Source: an uncultured Oscillospiraceae bacterium (GTDB lineage Bacteria; Bacillota; Clostridia; Oscillospirales; Oscillospiraceae). Taken from it: a DNA stretch of 64,000 bases. The notes under the pieces were generated by a model. The model was given only the letters and a program-made list of their open reading frames with translations, did no database searches and was not told the DNA's origin. The translations under genes and the position numbers were made by a program. Below are positions 27,044 through 35,805 of the stretch, piece by piece (within the stretch, counting starts at the first letter, position 1; every line of letters begins with the position of its first letter). The stretch lies in the NCBI GenBank assembly GCA_934646185.1, contig CAKUEH010000005.1, positions 78,280 through 142,279 of the forward strand, in the 5' to 3' direction.

Positions 27044-27364
27044 TGCACGATAGTATATGATGCGGACCGACTTATGAACTGGCTTGTAAAGTACCATGTA
27101 AAGCTATTGCTGCACGGACATAAGCACAAATCCTTTGTTTCGCAGATCAATTATCCCAAGCAGCCGGAGAACGATATCGCGTGCGAAGCGATGCATCAAA
27201 TCACTGTGATAGGAATGGGAGGAACCGGCGCAGGCACTTCTCAGAACAAATTTGCCGCGATCGACTTTGAGAACAATGAAGTCGTGGTCACCTTTTACAA
27301 TATCTATCACGATGCATCTGTAAAAGACCATAAGTGCCAGCTGGTAAGACTTCCGCTTATGTAA
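27044..27364 (+). pseudogene. Metallophosphoesterase, C-terminal fragment
   Basis: The plus frame from about 27044 encodes about 106 residues with the calcineurin-type metal motif HGHKH and a following beta-rich tail (KFAAIDFENNEVVVTFYN). All N-terminal motifs (D-x-H, GDxxD, GNH) are missing, because upstream DNA is the antisense of the integrase fragment. It once preceded the HAD gene, whose start lies 14 bases after its stop. Confidence 0.75.
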
Positions 27365-27378
27365 GGAGGCGAACAAAT

Positions 27379-28221
27379 GTGATCAAACTGTTTATAACAG
27401 ATCTGGACGATACCCTGTACTCGTGGATCGATTTCTTTGTTCCTGCCTTCTACGGCATGCTGAATGAATTATCTTTGATCTTAAAAGAGCCCCGGAGCAG
27501 CTTATTGCAGGAATACCAGCAGGTGCACAAGGAAAGAGGAAGCGTAGAATACCCATTTGCAACGTTTCTTTTACCGTCGGTGCAAGCCGCATATCCGGGT
27601 AAAACAAAGGAAGAGCTGTCGAATATATTAAATCCTGTATTCCACAGATTTAATTCTATCAGAAAGAAAAACCTAAGGCTATATCCGGGCGTCGAAGACA
27701 GCTTAAAAAAGATTGCCGAAATGGGCATAAAAATCGCAGGATACACAGATTCTGCAGAAGAAAACGGCTTCTACCGGCTGAAACGGCTGGGGATCGACGG
27801 CTATTTTCACCGCGTCTATGTTTCTGACAGCCAATTTGAGCGGCCATCCGGTCTTCCCGTCTCGGAAAAGACGCAGGTTGTACATGGAAAAAAGCCGAAC
27901 CCAGATGTAATTCTTAAAATATGTCAGCAGGAAGGCACCGCCATTGACAAAACCATCTATCTGGGTGACAGCTTGACGAAAGACATCTACATGGCAAAGC
28001 AGGCAGGAACGACCGCCGTATTATGCAAGTACCCGTGTGATTCGAACGCACGAAAGGATCTGTACGAGAAGCTGGTCGCTATTTCGCATTGGACAGAATC
28101 GGATTTTGAGCAGGAAAAAACAATTAAAGCGATTTGTAAGACAGAACATATTTATCCCGACTATACGATACATGCCTTTGGCGAAATCCTCACAATTATT
28201 CGGGCGCGAAACGCAGTTTAG
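27379..28221 (+). CDS. HAD-family phosphatase
   Basis: A 280-residue haloacid dehalogenase-type hydrolase with all four motifs: DLDDTLYS (motif I, nucleophile Asp near 8), YTDS (motif II), KPNPD with the Lys (motif III) and YLGDSLTKDI (motif IV). An alpha-helical cap lies between motifs I and II. It probably dephosphorylates a small phospho-compound. The start is GTG 27379, five to nine bases after AAGGAGGC; an ATG two bases earlier is immediately followed by TGA. A hairpin terminator follows. Confidence 0.88.
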   Translation: MIKLFITDLDDTLYSWIDFFVPAFYGMLNELSLILKEPRSSLLQEYQQVHKERGSVEYPFATFLLPSVQAAYPGKTKEELSNILNPVFHRFNSIRKKNLRLYPGVEDSLKKIAEMGIKIAGYTDSAEENGFYRLKRLGIDGYFHRVYVSDSQFERPSGLPVSEKTQVVHGKKPNPDVILKICQQEGTAIDKTIYLGDSLTKDIYMAKQAGTTAVLCKYPCDSNARKDLYEKLVAISHWTESDFEQEKTIKAICKTEHIYPDYTIHAFGEILTIIRARNAV

Positions 28222-28243
28222 AAATCGATTTTTTTAGGGCTCC

Positions 28244-28288
28244 GGAAACCGGTGGAAATCGAGAGATTTTCACCGGTTTCCACTTTTA
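28244..28288 (+). terminator. Terminator after the HAD gene
   Basis: GGAAACCGGTGGAAATC at 28244-28260 pairs with GATTTTCACCGGTTTCC at 28265-28281 (one mismatch), followed by ACTTTTATTT. Confidence 0.8.
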
Positions 28289-28833
28289 TTTGTTCGAATT
28301 TTCGGGCGGCGAATTTACCTGATCTACATGTGGAAAGACGCTCAGTTCTCTGCGGTATGCGTCGACGCACGCGAAGCGATTCGGTACGAAGAGTTGAAAT
28401 GCCGGAGCCGAAAAACCGGTCTCTGTCACGGAGGCCTCCAGCGGGCCGGTGGCACATCCGCTTTGTAACCGGCCAAAATATATTGCATGCACCAACAAAA
28501 AGCGCATGCGCTTTATTTACAGACGGCTGCAGCAGAGGCTGTGTATAACCTCCAGAAAATGAGGTGATATTTTGGCAAAAATATGATTTTACTTTGTGTG
28601 GAAAAGATGCTATGCTGAAAAAGGAGAAATTCACGGCTGGCCGTGGTGGAGCGGTATGCTGGTCATCATTGGCGTCCCTGCACATTCTGAAGCTGCAGTG
28701 AGCGGCTGAATTTACTTGGATATGTTGCCATCTGTTTCAGCAGCTGCAGCCTCGCTCTGTCTGTCGGGAGCGGCTTGCGTTTTTTATCATCCCGTTATAA
28801 TAGATTTTATCAAATAAAGGCTGGTAAAACGGT
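28289..28833. other. Non-coding gap upstream of rpoN
   Basis: No gene with a ribosome site and family signature is visible. The stretch contains an inverted repeat GGCCGGT/ACCGGCC (28444-28474), a perfect 12-bp palindrome AGCGCATGCGCT near 28500, and a GC-rich bulged hairpin around 28747-28780 ending in TTTTTT. Just after that, TTGCGT and TATAAT (about 28776-28802, 15-base spacing) could be a weak promoter for rpoN. Short open frames on the minus strand here look spurious. Confidence 0.4.
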
Positions 28834-30126
28834 ATGGAGGTTTCCTACTCTAACGAATTATCGCAAAAGCAGACGCTGAATGCGCAGCTGTTGCACTCGC
28901 TTTCTATTTTAAGAATGAACGCACAGGAGCTTCGGGATTATATCCATACGCTTTCCATGGAAAACCCGATGGTTGAGCTTGTCACGCCGCCGCAGCGGGC
29001 AACGCCCGCTTCCGCGGATTGCCCAGCGTTCTCCGGCGCATTGCCAGATCTGCGCCACTCGCAAACCCTGACGCACGAGCTACAGGCACAGGCAATGTCA
29101 CTCCCCTGCTCAAGGCCCGTCCGGCAAATGCTTGAGCTTTTGATTCATTCCGTAAATGATTCCGGCTATCTTTCCGCGCCGCTGGAAGAGCTGACGCCCG
29201 CATATTGCCCCGCAGAAACAGCGCAGCAGGCGCTGCGGCTTCTGCAGCAGATGGAGCCTGCCGGCGTCGGCGCACGAAACTTGTCAGAATGTATTCTTTT
29301 GCAGCTTCAGCGTCTTCCTGACAGCTCGCTCGCATGCAAAATCGCAGGAAGCGCACTTCCGCTGCTTGCGGAAAAGCAGACTGCCGCGATCTGCCGCATG
29401 CTCCACTGCACGCAGGAACAGGTAGCGCAGGCGGCCGCGCTTATTCTGCAATGCAATCCCAAGCCAGGAAACGGCTATCGCTCTGCCGCGCAGACGCCAT
29501 TTCTGATTCCGGATTTATATGTTTACGAGGATGAAGCCGGCGTGCTCAGAATTGCACTGGACGAGACCGTCTGCCCGTATATCCAAATCGACCCGTTTTA
29601 TCAGTCGCTTACCGCAAGTGAGACAGATGCGCAGACCGTGCGCTATCTCAAGGAGAAACTGCAGGAGGCTTCCTCCGCCATTCGTCATATCGCGCGCCGA
29701 AATCTCACCATGATGCAATGCGCGCAATCGATTGTTCAGCTTCAGGAGTCGTTTTTCCGGGAAGGACTCAGCGCGCTGCACCCTTTAAGCCTGAGCGATG
29801 TAGCGGCGCATATGGACGTTGCGGAGTCTACTGTCTCCCGCGCAGTGCAGGGGAAATATTTTCGCTGTAAATGGGGACTTTTTCCGCTGCGACTTCTCAT
29901 TCAGCGCGCCTCAGTCTCCGCTATCTCCGGCGAAGAGGTCGGAAGCGACACGATACGAAAGCGTATTTCCGAGATCGTCTCCGGCGAAGACAAAGCAAAG
30001 CCCCTCAGCGACCAGAAGATCACAGAGAGGCTTTGCGGAGAAGGATATTTGATTTCCAGAAGAACAGTTGCAAAATACAGAGAGCAGCTTCAGATCCTGC
30101 CTGCAGCCAAGCGGAAGCTGCTATGA
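28834..30126 (+). CDS. rpoN: RNA polymerase sigma-54 factor
   Basis: A 430-residue sigma-54. Region I is present at the N-terminus (SQKQTLNAQLLHSLSILRMNAQEL style, with ENPMVEL). The central core-binding region and a helix-turn-helix (LSLSDVAAHMDVAESTVS) follow, and the RpoN box reads SRRTVAKYRE at about 409-418, which reads the -24 element. This factor needs an AAA+ activator, and one is encoded at 37224. The only sigma-54-type promoters I found in the window are at 37071 and 39221. The ribosome site is weak (AAAGG, over 10 bases from ATG). Its stop overlaps the 3' end of the convergent dtnK gene by six bases. Confidence 0.95.
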   Translation: MEVSYSNELSQKQTLNAQLLHSLSILRMNAQELRDYIHTLSMENPMVELVTPPQRATPASADCPAFSGALPDLRHSQTLTHELQAQAMSLPCSRPVRQMLELLIHSVNDSGYLSAPLEELTPAYCPAETAQQALRLLQQMEPAGVGARNLSECILLQLQRLPDSSLACKIAGSALPLLAEKQTAAICRMLHCTQEQVAQAAALILQCNPKPGNGYRSAAQTPFLIPDLYVYEDEAGVLRIALDETVCPYIQIDPFYQSLTASETDAQTVRYLKEKLQEASSAIRHIARRNLTMMQCAQSIVQLQESFFREGLSALHPLSLSDVAAHMDVAESTVSRAVQGKYFRCKWGLFPLRLLIQRASVSAISGEEVGSDTIRKRISEIVSGEDKAKPLSDQKITERLCGEGYLISRRTVAKYREQLQILPAAKRKLL

Positions 30127-31419
30127 AATTGGCTGCTTTGCCTTCTCCGGCTGCAGCAGCTGATACTCCCGCAGGATCGCCTCCACGAGCGACGGCCCGC
30201 CGAAGCCCCCCGCCTTGGATACAACACGAACACAGTCGACAGCGCTGCTTAATACAGACTGTACAACGCCGGGAAGAAGTTCTCTTTCCGGCGTTATCGT
30301 GTCTACGCCGAGATTTCGCAGGATTCCGAACAATGTGTCGCCGCCAAATACCGTAATCAGCTCCGGCCTCGCAGCCCGTATCACGCGAGCAGTCAGATTT
30401 CCAAGATTGTCGGCAATCTGCAAATGGAGCTGCTTTCCGGAAGGCTGTCTGTCCGCAGCATACCTGCGCGCACACAGAATATCCGCTTCTGAATCGACTG
30501 TTTTCAGAATCAGACATTTTTCATGCTTCTGGCGTTCGACCAGCTGTGATAAAAAAAGCTGCCCCTCCGCGCTTTGCCAATATGCTTCGTCCAGATACTG
30601 ATGCGGCTGCAGCAAAATCGACGAAATTCCCAGCCGCTCAGCATATTGAATCTGCTCAACGGCAATCTGGTTGACGCTTCCACACACGATGAGACAGCTG
30701 TTCGGGCGCGGAGCCCGGCGCGGTGCAGGCGCAGCATGCCCAAGCATGCACGGAAGCATCTGCGCAAAGCCGGCGCAGCCGGCAAAAACCACCTGCTCGC
30801 GGAACGCGTAACTGGTAAGCGCGATCTCCTGCAGCTGCGTGATGTCCGCTGCGTCGACCGCGAGTACGCTTTTTTCTTCCGCGCTGTGATAGTCCTCCAG
30901 CAGGCGTGCCGGTTTTGTCACGGCAACGCGAAGCTCCGGCGCGGTATGAAGGATGATTTCCCGCAGGCTGCTCGAGCAGACCGGCGTAAATGGGTCGCTG
31001 GCAAACGGCGTCTGCTCCAGCGGAATGCCGTCTATGTACACGACTCCCTGCCTTGTTGTCCGGCCGAGCTGCGGCAGTGCCGGTACAAAAAGCAGTTTTT
31101 CCCGTCCGCTGCCCGAAATTGCGGCCTGCAGTTCTGCGCCAATATTTCCGCGCATGGTCGAGTCTGTTTTTTTATAAAGCAGTACCCGGCCAAGCCCCTT
31201 CGCTGCTTCAAACCAGCGGTATGTTCGTATATACGCTTCCTCCGGAGGTAAATGCCTGCTCTGTGTATCCGCTACCAGAACCTGTGTATGCTCCGGGATC
31301 TGTGAAAAATCCGGCGGATATCGCGTCGTAACGGATGTCCGGCATCCCTGCTTGGCCAACTGTACCCCAGTATCGAGCGCACCGGTAAAATCATCCGCGA
31401 CAATCAAAAGCTGAATCAT
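30121..31419 (-). CDS. dtnK: Four-carbon acid sugar kinase (DtnK/OtnK family, DUF1537)
   Basis: A 432-residue kinase of the DUF1537 family. The N-terminal substrate domain starts with VADDFTGALDTGVQLA, and the C-terminal nucleotide domain has FGGDTLFGILRNLG and KAGGFGGPSLVEAIL. Family members phosphorylate D-threonate, L-threonate or D-erythronate at C4. It follows pdxA2 in a six-gene operon, which is the classic pairing: kinase product oxidised and decarboxylated by PdxA2 to dihydroxyacetone phosphate. The precise C4 acid cannot be read from sequence. Last gene of the operon, converging on rpoN. Confidence 0.9.
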   Translation of the reverse strand: MIQLLIVADDFTGALDTGVQLAKQGCRTSVTTRYPPDFSQIPEHTQVLVADTQSRHLPPEEAYIRTYRWFEAAKGLGRVLLYKKTDSTMRGNIGAELQAAISGSGREKLLFVPALPQLGRTTRQGVVYIDGIPLEQTPFASDPFTPVCSSSLREIILHTAPELRVAVTKPARLLEDYHSAEEKSVLAVDAADITQLQEIALTSYAFREQVVFAGCAGFAQMLPCMLGHAAPAPRRAPRPNSCLIVCGSVNQIAVEQIQYAERLGISSILLQPHQYLDEAYWQSAEGQLFLSQLVERQKHEKCLILKTVDSEADILCARRYAADRQPSGKQLHLQIADNLGNLTARVIRAARPELITVFGGDTLFGILRNLGVDTITPERELLPGVVQSVLSSAVDCVRVVSKAGGFGGPSLVEAILREYQLLQPEKAKQPIS

Positions 31420-31440
31420 GCAATCCCTCCAAAGCCTCCG

Positions 31441-32478
31441 TTATGCGAGTAAAAATTTGTTCTTCGCCATCGTGACGGCAAGATGGATCGCATCGAGCAT
31501 GCTCTGCTCGTTCGCGCGGCCCTCTCCGGCTTTTCCGAATGCGGTGCCGTGATCTACCGAGGTGCGGATGATAGGCAGGCCGATCGTTGTGTTGATGCCA
31601 GACATGGACTCATATCGCTTTGTCACAGGGTTCAGCTTAAACCCGCTCAGCTTGAGCGGAATATGCCCCTGATCGTGGTACATCGCCACAACAATATCAT
31701 ACATGCCGCCCAATGCCTTTACAAAAACGGTATCCGGAGGAATCGGGCCGTCAACGCAGAGCCCCTCCGCCTGCATGGCCTGAATTGCAGGAATGATCCA
31801 TTTCTGCTCCTCAAATCCGAACAGGCCGTTTTCCGAGCAATGCGCATTCAGGCCGGCAACAGCAATTCTCGGATTGCGGACGCCCATCAGCTGCAATGCC
31901 TCGTCCGCCAGTCGAATCACAGCGGATACACGCTCCGTTGTCACCCTGTCGCACGCTTCGCGCAGGGATACATGTGTTGTCACATGAATTACGCGCAGGG
32001 AATCAGAGGACAGCAGCATTGCGTAATCCTTTGTACCGGTCAGATTTGCAAAAATTTCGGTATGACCTGCATAGTGATGCCCCGCAAGATTGATTGCCTC
32101 TTTGTTGATTGGGCCTGTAACAACGGCATGCACGCGCTTTTCCATCGCAAGCGCAATGCCCTTTGCTACATACTGATAGCTTGCGTCGCCTGTCAATGCG
32201 CTTACCGTTTTATATGCCCAGCCACCCGGCGTCAGATACCCAAGATCGATCAGATCGATCACGCCATATCTTCCTTCCGCCTCCTCCGGCTGCTGGATCA
32301 CATGCAGCTCCAGCGGAGCCTTACAAAACTGGATCGCGTCAGCAATTGCGGCGCGGTCTCCGATTACGACTGGAACGGCCTGCGTATAGATTTCCGGCTT
32401 CATCAGAGCCTTTACGGTTATTTCCGCGCCGATTCCCGCCGCGTCTCCCATTGTAATTGCAAGAACAGGTTTTGTCAT
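31441..32478 (-). CDS. pdxA2: PdxA2-type 4-phospho-threonate/erythronate dehydrogenase
   Basis: A 345-residue PdxA-family NAD-dependent oxidative decarboxylase. Visible motifs are ITMGDAAGIGAE at the N-terminus (GDPAGIGPE in most relatives), YAGHTE, GLNAHCSENG and MYHDQGHIPLK with metal-binding histidines, and VDHGTAFG near the end. The neighbouring DtnK indicates the PdxA2 catabolic role rather than vitamin B6 synthesis. ATG 32478 follows AGAAAGGA and overlaps the upstream aldolase stop by four bases (ATGA), so translation is coupled. Confidence 0.9.
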   Translation of the reverse strand: MTKPVLAITMGDAAGIGAEITVKALMKPEIYTQAVPVVIGDRAAIADAIQFCKAPLELHVIQQPEEAEGRYGVIDLIDLGYLTPGGWAYKTVSALTGDASYQYVAKGIALAMEKRVHAVVTGPINKEAINLAGHHYAGHTEIFANLTGTKDYAMLLSSDSLRVIHVTTHVSLREACDRVTTERVSAVIRLADEALQLMGVRNPRIAVAGLNAHCSENGLFGFEEQKWIIPAIQAMQAEGLCVDGPIPPDTVFVKALGGMYDIVVAMYHDQGHIPLKLSGFKLNPVTKRYESMSGINTTIGLPIIRTSVDHGTAFGKAGEGRANEQSMLDAIHLAVTMAKNKFLLA

Positions 32479-33407
32479 TTTTTCATCCTTTCTGTGAAGC
32501 GTGCGGGCAGCTGCGCGTGATCGCATATCTCCTGCGCCAGCCTGTACATGCAGGCGCGCTCCCGCTCACTGACCGGCTCTGTTGGGCGAAGGACAGCTTC
32601 GGATGAATACCCAAGGAAGCTCATAACGCATTTGTTTGCCGCCAGAGCACTTTTCGGAATCTGCAAAAGTGCCTGTGCCTGCATCAGCCAGCGGTTCCAG
32701 CGGCTTGTCTGCGCTGCGTCGCCGCGCCGCCCTGCTTCGTATACGCCAAGGTAGATTTCCGGAAACGCCGGTGCAAGCGACGGAACCATGCCGTCCGCGC
32801 CGAGCAGCATACTGGCAGCCGCAAGGCCGGACACACCCTGCAGAACGGAAAAATCCGTGTCGCGGAAATGTTCTGTACAGGAAATAAATTCTTGAAGGTT
32901 TCCGCTGCTGTCCTTATATCCGGAAATATGCTCCATTTTTGAAATTTCAAACACATCCTCCGCTTTCAGGCAGGCGCCGGTGTAGGCCGGAATGTTGTAA
33001 ATCAGGATATCGCAGGACGCGCTGCGGCTGACAGCCTCATAGTGTCGTAAAAATTCCCCCTGCGCGGCGTGCTTTGCATAAAATACTGGCGTTACAACCG
33101 CCGCCTTTCCGCCAAGCTGCTCCAGCCGCTTCAAATTTTCAATGACACGTCCGGTTCCGGAATCCATAATTCCGCATAAAACCGGTATTTTCTCGCCGCA
33201 TTCATCCAGTGTGATTTTTATTGCGCGCTCCCGCTCGCGCGGGCAAAGCGCCATCGCTTCCCCATTTGTTCCCGCTACAAATATCCCGTGCATGCCGACT
33301 TCAATGCAGTGCCGGATCAACACGCGCAGCGCCGCTTCGTCAACGCACTCATGTGCATCAACCGGCGTTATGATCGGCGGGATCACACCCTTATATTTCT
33401 TGTTCAT
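32475..33407 (-). CDS. Dihydrodipicolinate synthase/N-acetylneuraminate lyase family aldolase
   Basis: A 310-residue class I aldolase of the DapA/NanA superfamily. It has GTNGEAMAL (the GTTGE motif), the catalytic Tyr in YNIPAYTG and the Schiff-base Lys in GYKDSSGN. The family cleaves or forms pyruvate adducts. Since the operon is catabolic, a role splitting a 2-keto-3-deoxy acid into pyruvate and an aldehyde is likely, and the adjacent iron dehydrogenase could then reduce the aldehyde. The substrate is unknown. It is not a normal part of the threonate/erythronate route. Confidence 0.9.
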   Translation of the reverse strand: MNKKYKGVIPPIITPVDAHECVDEAALRVLIRHCIEVGMHGIFVAGTNGEAMALCPRERERAIKITLDECGEKIPVLCGIMDSGTGRVIENLKRLEQLGGKAAVVTPVFYAKHAAQGEFLRHYEAVSRSASCDILIYNIPAYTGACLKAEDVFEISKMEHISGYKDSSGNLQEFISCTEHFRDTDFSVLQGVSGLAAASMLLGADGMVPSLAPAFPEIYLGVYEAGRRGDAAQTSRWNRWLMQAQALLQIPKSALAANKCVMSFLGYSSEAVLRPTEPVSERERACMYRLAQEICDHAQLPARFTERMKK

Positions 33408-33419
33408 GTTTCCTCCATC

Positions 33420-34577
33420 CTAAAGAAGCGTCTCATAGATCCCGCGAACATCGGAGAACTGCATCTGCTTCGGATTGTTGTCAAGCAAACGTTTGACGGC
33501 GAAGCCCTCCTCCGCCAGCTGATCCAGCTCCTCCGGCCGGATCCCATACTTTTTCAAATCGGTGGGGATCTGCATCTGCCAGCTGAATGCATAGAGCTGC
33601 CGGATCACCGCGTCCGCGGCTTCTTCTTTTGTCACGGAGGCCGGGAGCCCCATACACCGAACGGCGACGGTATAGAGCTTATCTGTAATGACGCTTCGAT
33701 TAAACTCCATAACCGCAGGAAGCAGCATCGCATTCGACACTCCATGCGGAATGTGATACTTTCCGCCCAACGGATACGCAAGCGCATGCACTGCGGTTGT
33801 GGAAGAGGTTGCAATACAGAGGCCGCCAAGAAACGCCGCGTAAAGCATTGCATGACGCGCGTCCGCATGATCCGGCTGTTGGTAAGCCATCAGCAGATTG
33901 GAAAAAATCAGGCGCATTGCTTCAATTGCATACGTATCGCTGATCGGATTTGCCTTTTTGGAAATATAGCATTCCAGTGCGTGTGCCAGCGCATCCATAC
34001 CGGTCGCGGCAGTTACGCTCTGCGGAAGCGTCATGGTGAAGGCCGGATCAAGAATGACGGTATCGGGGATAAACGCCTGATTGACAATTCCAACCTTCAT
34101 ATTGCGGCTCGTGTCCGTTACAATTGCGTTCGGCGTTGCCTCAGAGCCGGTTCCGGCTGTTGTCGGGGCAAGAACAAGCGGGAGCAACCGGGTTTCCTCG
34201 ATCAAAGGGTTCTGCATCAGATCAAAAACGCTTTTTTCTGTTTCTAGAAGGAGCGCGAGTAGCTTCGCCGTATCCAGCACGCTTCCGCCGCCGATGCCCA
34301 GCACACAATCGCAGTGCGTCCCGCGGCATTTGTTCAGAACAGCTTCAATCTGATGTGCCTGCGGTTCGGAGGGGATCTCGCTTTCCAGTCTCCATACTTT
34401 TCCTTCCTGCTCCAGAAGCTCCAGAACCGAGCGCAGATAGTCCAATTTCACAAGAACCGGATCTGCTAGAAGCAGAATTTGTTTTTTTCCGCGCAGAACC
34501 TCCCGTAATTTCTGAATGCTCCCCGCGCCGGAATAAACCTCTCTCGGCAGCCGAATGGAATAGATTTCATTCTTCAA
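33420..34577 (-). CDS. Iron-containing alcohol dehydrogenase (group III)
   Basis: A 385-residue enzyme. The nucleotide region has GIGGGSVLDTAK, followed by PTTAGTGSEATPNAI. The metal ligands fall in DALAHALECY and AVHALAYPLGGKYHIPHG. It reduces or oxidises a small aldehyde/alcohol with NAD(P). The start is probably TTG 34577, because TAGGAGGC lies just upstream. A GTG at 34601 overlapping the upstream stop (ATGTGA) lies before that site. It lies between the aminotransferase and the aldolase in the operon. Confidence 0.9.
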   Translation of the reverse strand: MKNEIYSIRLPREVYSGAGSIQKLREVLRGKKQILLLADPVLVKLDYLRSVLELLEQEGKVWRLESEIPSEPQAHQIEAVLNKCRGTHCDCVLGIGGGSVLDTAKLLALLLETEKSVFDLMQNPLIEETRLLPLVLAPTTAGTGSEATPNAIVTDTSRNMKVGIVNQAFIPDTVILDPAFTMTLPQSVTAATGMDALAHALECYISKKANPISDTYAIEAMRLIFSNLLMAYQQPDHADARHAMLYAAFLGGLCIATSSTTAVHALAYPLGGKYHIPHGVSNAMLLPAVMEFNRSVITDKLYTVAVRCMGLPASVTKEEAADAVIRQLYAFSWQMQIPTDLKKYGIRPEELDQLAEEGFAVKRLLDNNPKQMQFSDVRGIYETLL

Positions 34578-34597
34578 CTGTATCTCGCCTCCTATTC

Positions 34598-35794
34598 TCA
34601 CATCTGAGCCAAATCGCTTATTATGCTGCCCATTCTGCGGATTTCCTGTGCGATGACCGCTTCGTCGTTCGTGCAGAAGTTCAGACGCATCGTATTTTTT
34701 CCGGATCGATCCGGATAGAAGAAGGTTCCCGGTACGAACGCAAGATCATGCTCAAATACACCGTCAAAAACCGTTTGCGCATCAAGCCGCTCCGGCAGGT
34801 ACACCCACAGGAAGATTCCGCCCTCCGGCACAACAACATGACAGTCCCTCGGGAAGCTGTCTTCGATCGCCTGCAGCATTTGGTCTCTGCGCCGCCTGTA
34901 GCGCTCGCTGACATCCTTCAAATGCGCGTCAAAATCATATCTGCGCAGGTATCCGTCCGCCAGCCGCTGCGCCAGATTACAGACCTGTAAATCGTCGCGC
35001 ATCTTCAAATAGATGATTTGCTGCAGCGTATGCGCATCCGCGTGGATCCAGCCGATCCTGATGCCGGGGCAAATTGTTTTGGAAAAGGATCCAAGATAGA
35101 TCACGCGATCTGCCGTATCAAAGCTTTTGACTGCAGGTCTGCCGCTCCCGCTGAAGCGAATCAGACTGTACGGCGCATCCTCTATGATATATGTGTCGTA
35201 CTGCTCTGCAAGCGCAGCGAGCTGCTTTCTGCGCTCCAGCGACATGCATCGGCCTGTTGGATTCTGAAAGTCCGGAATGGTATAAATAAACCTTGGGCGC
35301 GTTTCCCGGAGAATTGCTTCCAGCACATCCATGCGCATACCGTCCTCATCCATTTCCACCCCGACCACACGCGCCTGCTGCGTCCGGAAGGTGTCCAGCG
35401 CGCCAACATAGCTCGGCGCCTCGCAGACAACCACATCTCCCGGCTCTACCAATGCGCGCGTCAGATAGCTCAAGGCCTGCTGCGAGCCGCAGGTTATGAC
35501 GATATGCCGAAAGTCTGTTTCCATGCCAACCTTTCGCATCAGTTCCGCGATTGAGGCACGAAGCGGATCGTATCCGTCGGAGGCCGCATATTGCAGGGCC
35601 GCGCCGCCCTCATCACGCAAAATTTCCGCTGTGAGCGCCGCGAATTCCGCAGCCGGAAACGTCGCTTCATCCGGCATACCGCCTGCAAAATTCACGACAT
35701 TTACACCATCCCGTTTTTTATCCCGTATCCTTGCCGTGATCGCACGGATGGCGGACGGCGTCAACGCATCCAAAAAAGAAGTATGAACCGACAT
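34598..35794 (-). CDS. PLP-dependent class I/II aminotransferase (2-aminoadipate type)
   Basis: A 398-residue fold-type I aminotransferase. It has NFAGGMPDEATFP near the start, GSQQALSYL, YTIPDFQNPTG with the Asn that contacts PLP, DAPYSLIRF, and the PLP-Lys motif SFSKTICPGIRIGW. It lacks the GntR domain of MocR regulators, so it is an enzyme. The family includes LysN/2-aminoadipate and aromatic transaminases. In this operon it would deaminate an amino acid, which the known threonate pathway does not need. Second gene after the peptidase. Confidence 0.9.
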   Translation of the reverse strand: MSVHTSFLDALTPSAIRAITARIRDKKRDGVNVVNFAGGMPDEATFPAAEFAALTAEILRDEGGAALQYAASDGYDPLRASIAELMRKVGMETDFRHIVITCGSQQALSYLTRALVEPGDVVVCEAPSYVGALDTFRTQQARVVGVEMDEDGMRMDVLEAILRETRPRFIYTIPDFQNPTGRCMSLERRKQLAALAEQYDTYIIEDAPYSLIRFSGSGRPAVKSFDTADRVIYLGSFSKTICPGIRIGWIHADAHTLQQIIYLKMRDDLQVCNLAQRLADGYLRRYDFDAHLKDVSERYRRRRDQMLQAIEDSFPRDCHVVVPEGGIFLWVYLPERLDAQTVFDGVFEHDLAFVPGTFFYPDRSGKNTMRLNFCTNDEAVIAQEIRRMGSIISDLAQM

Positions 35795-35805
35795 TCTGTC
35801 TCTCC

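Noticed and set aside
27377..27382. ATG two bases before the HAD start
   Set aside because: It is followed at once by TGA (ATGTGA); the GTG at 27379 is in frame with the full HAD protein.
28449..28465. TGGCAC sequence upstream of rpoN as a third sigma-54 promoter
   Set aside because: The -12 part reads CTTTG instead of TTGC at the required spacing, so it does not meet the consensus.
28218..28685. Minus-strand frame of 155 codons upstream of rpoN
   Set aside because: It spans a terminator hairpin, has no ribosome site and no recognisable sequence.
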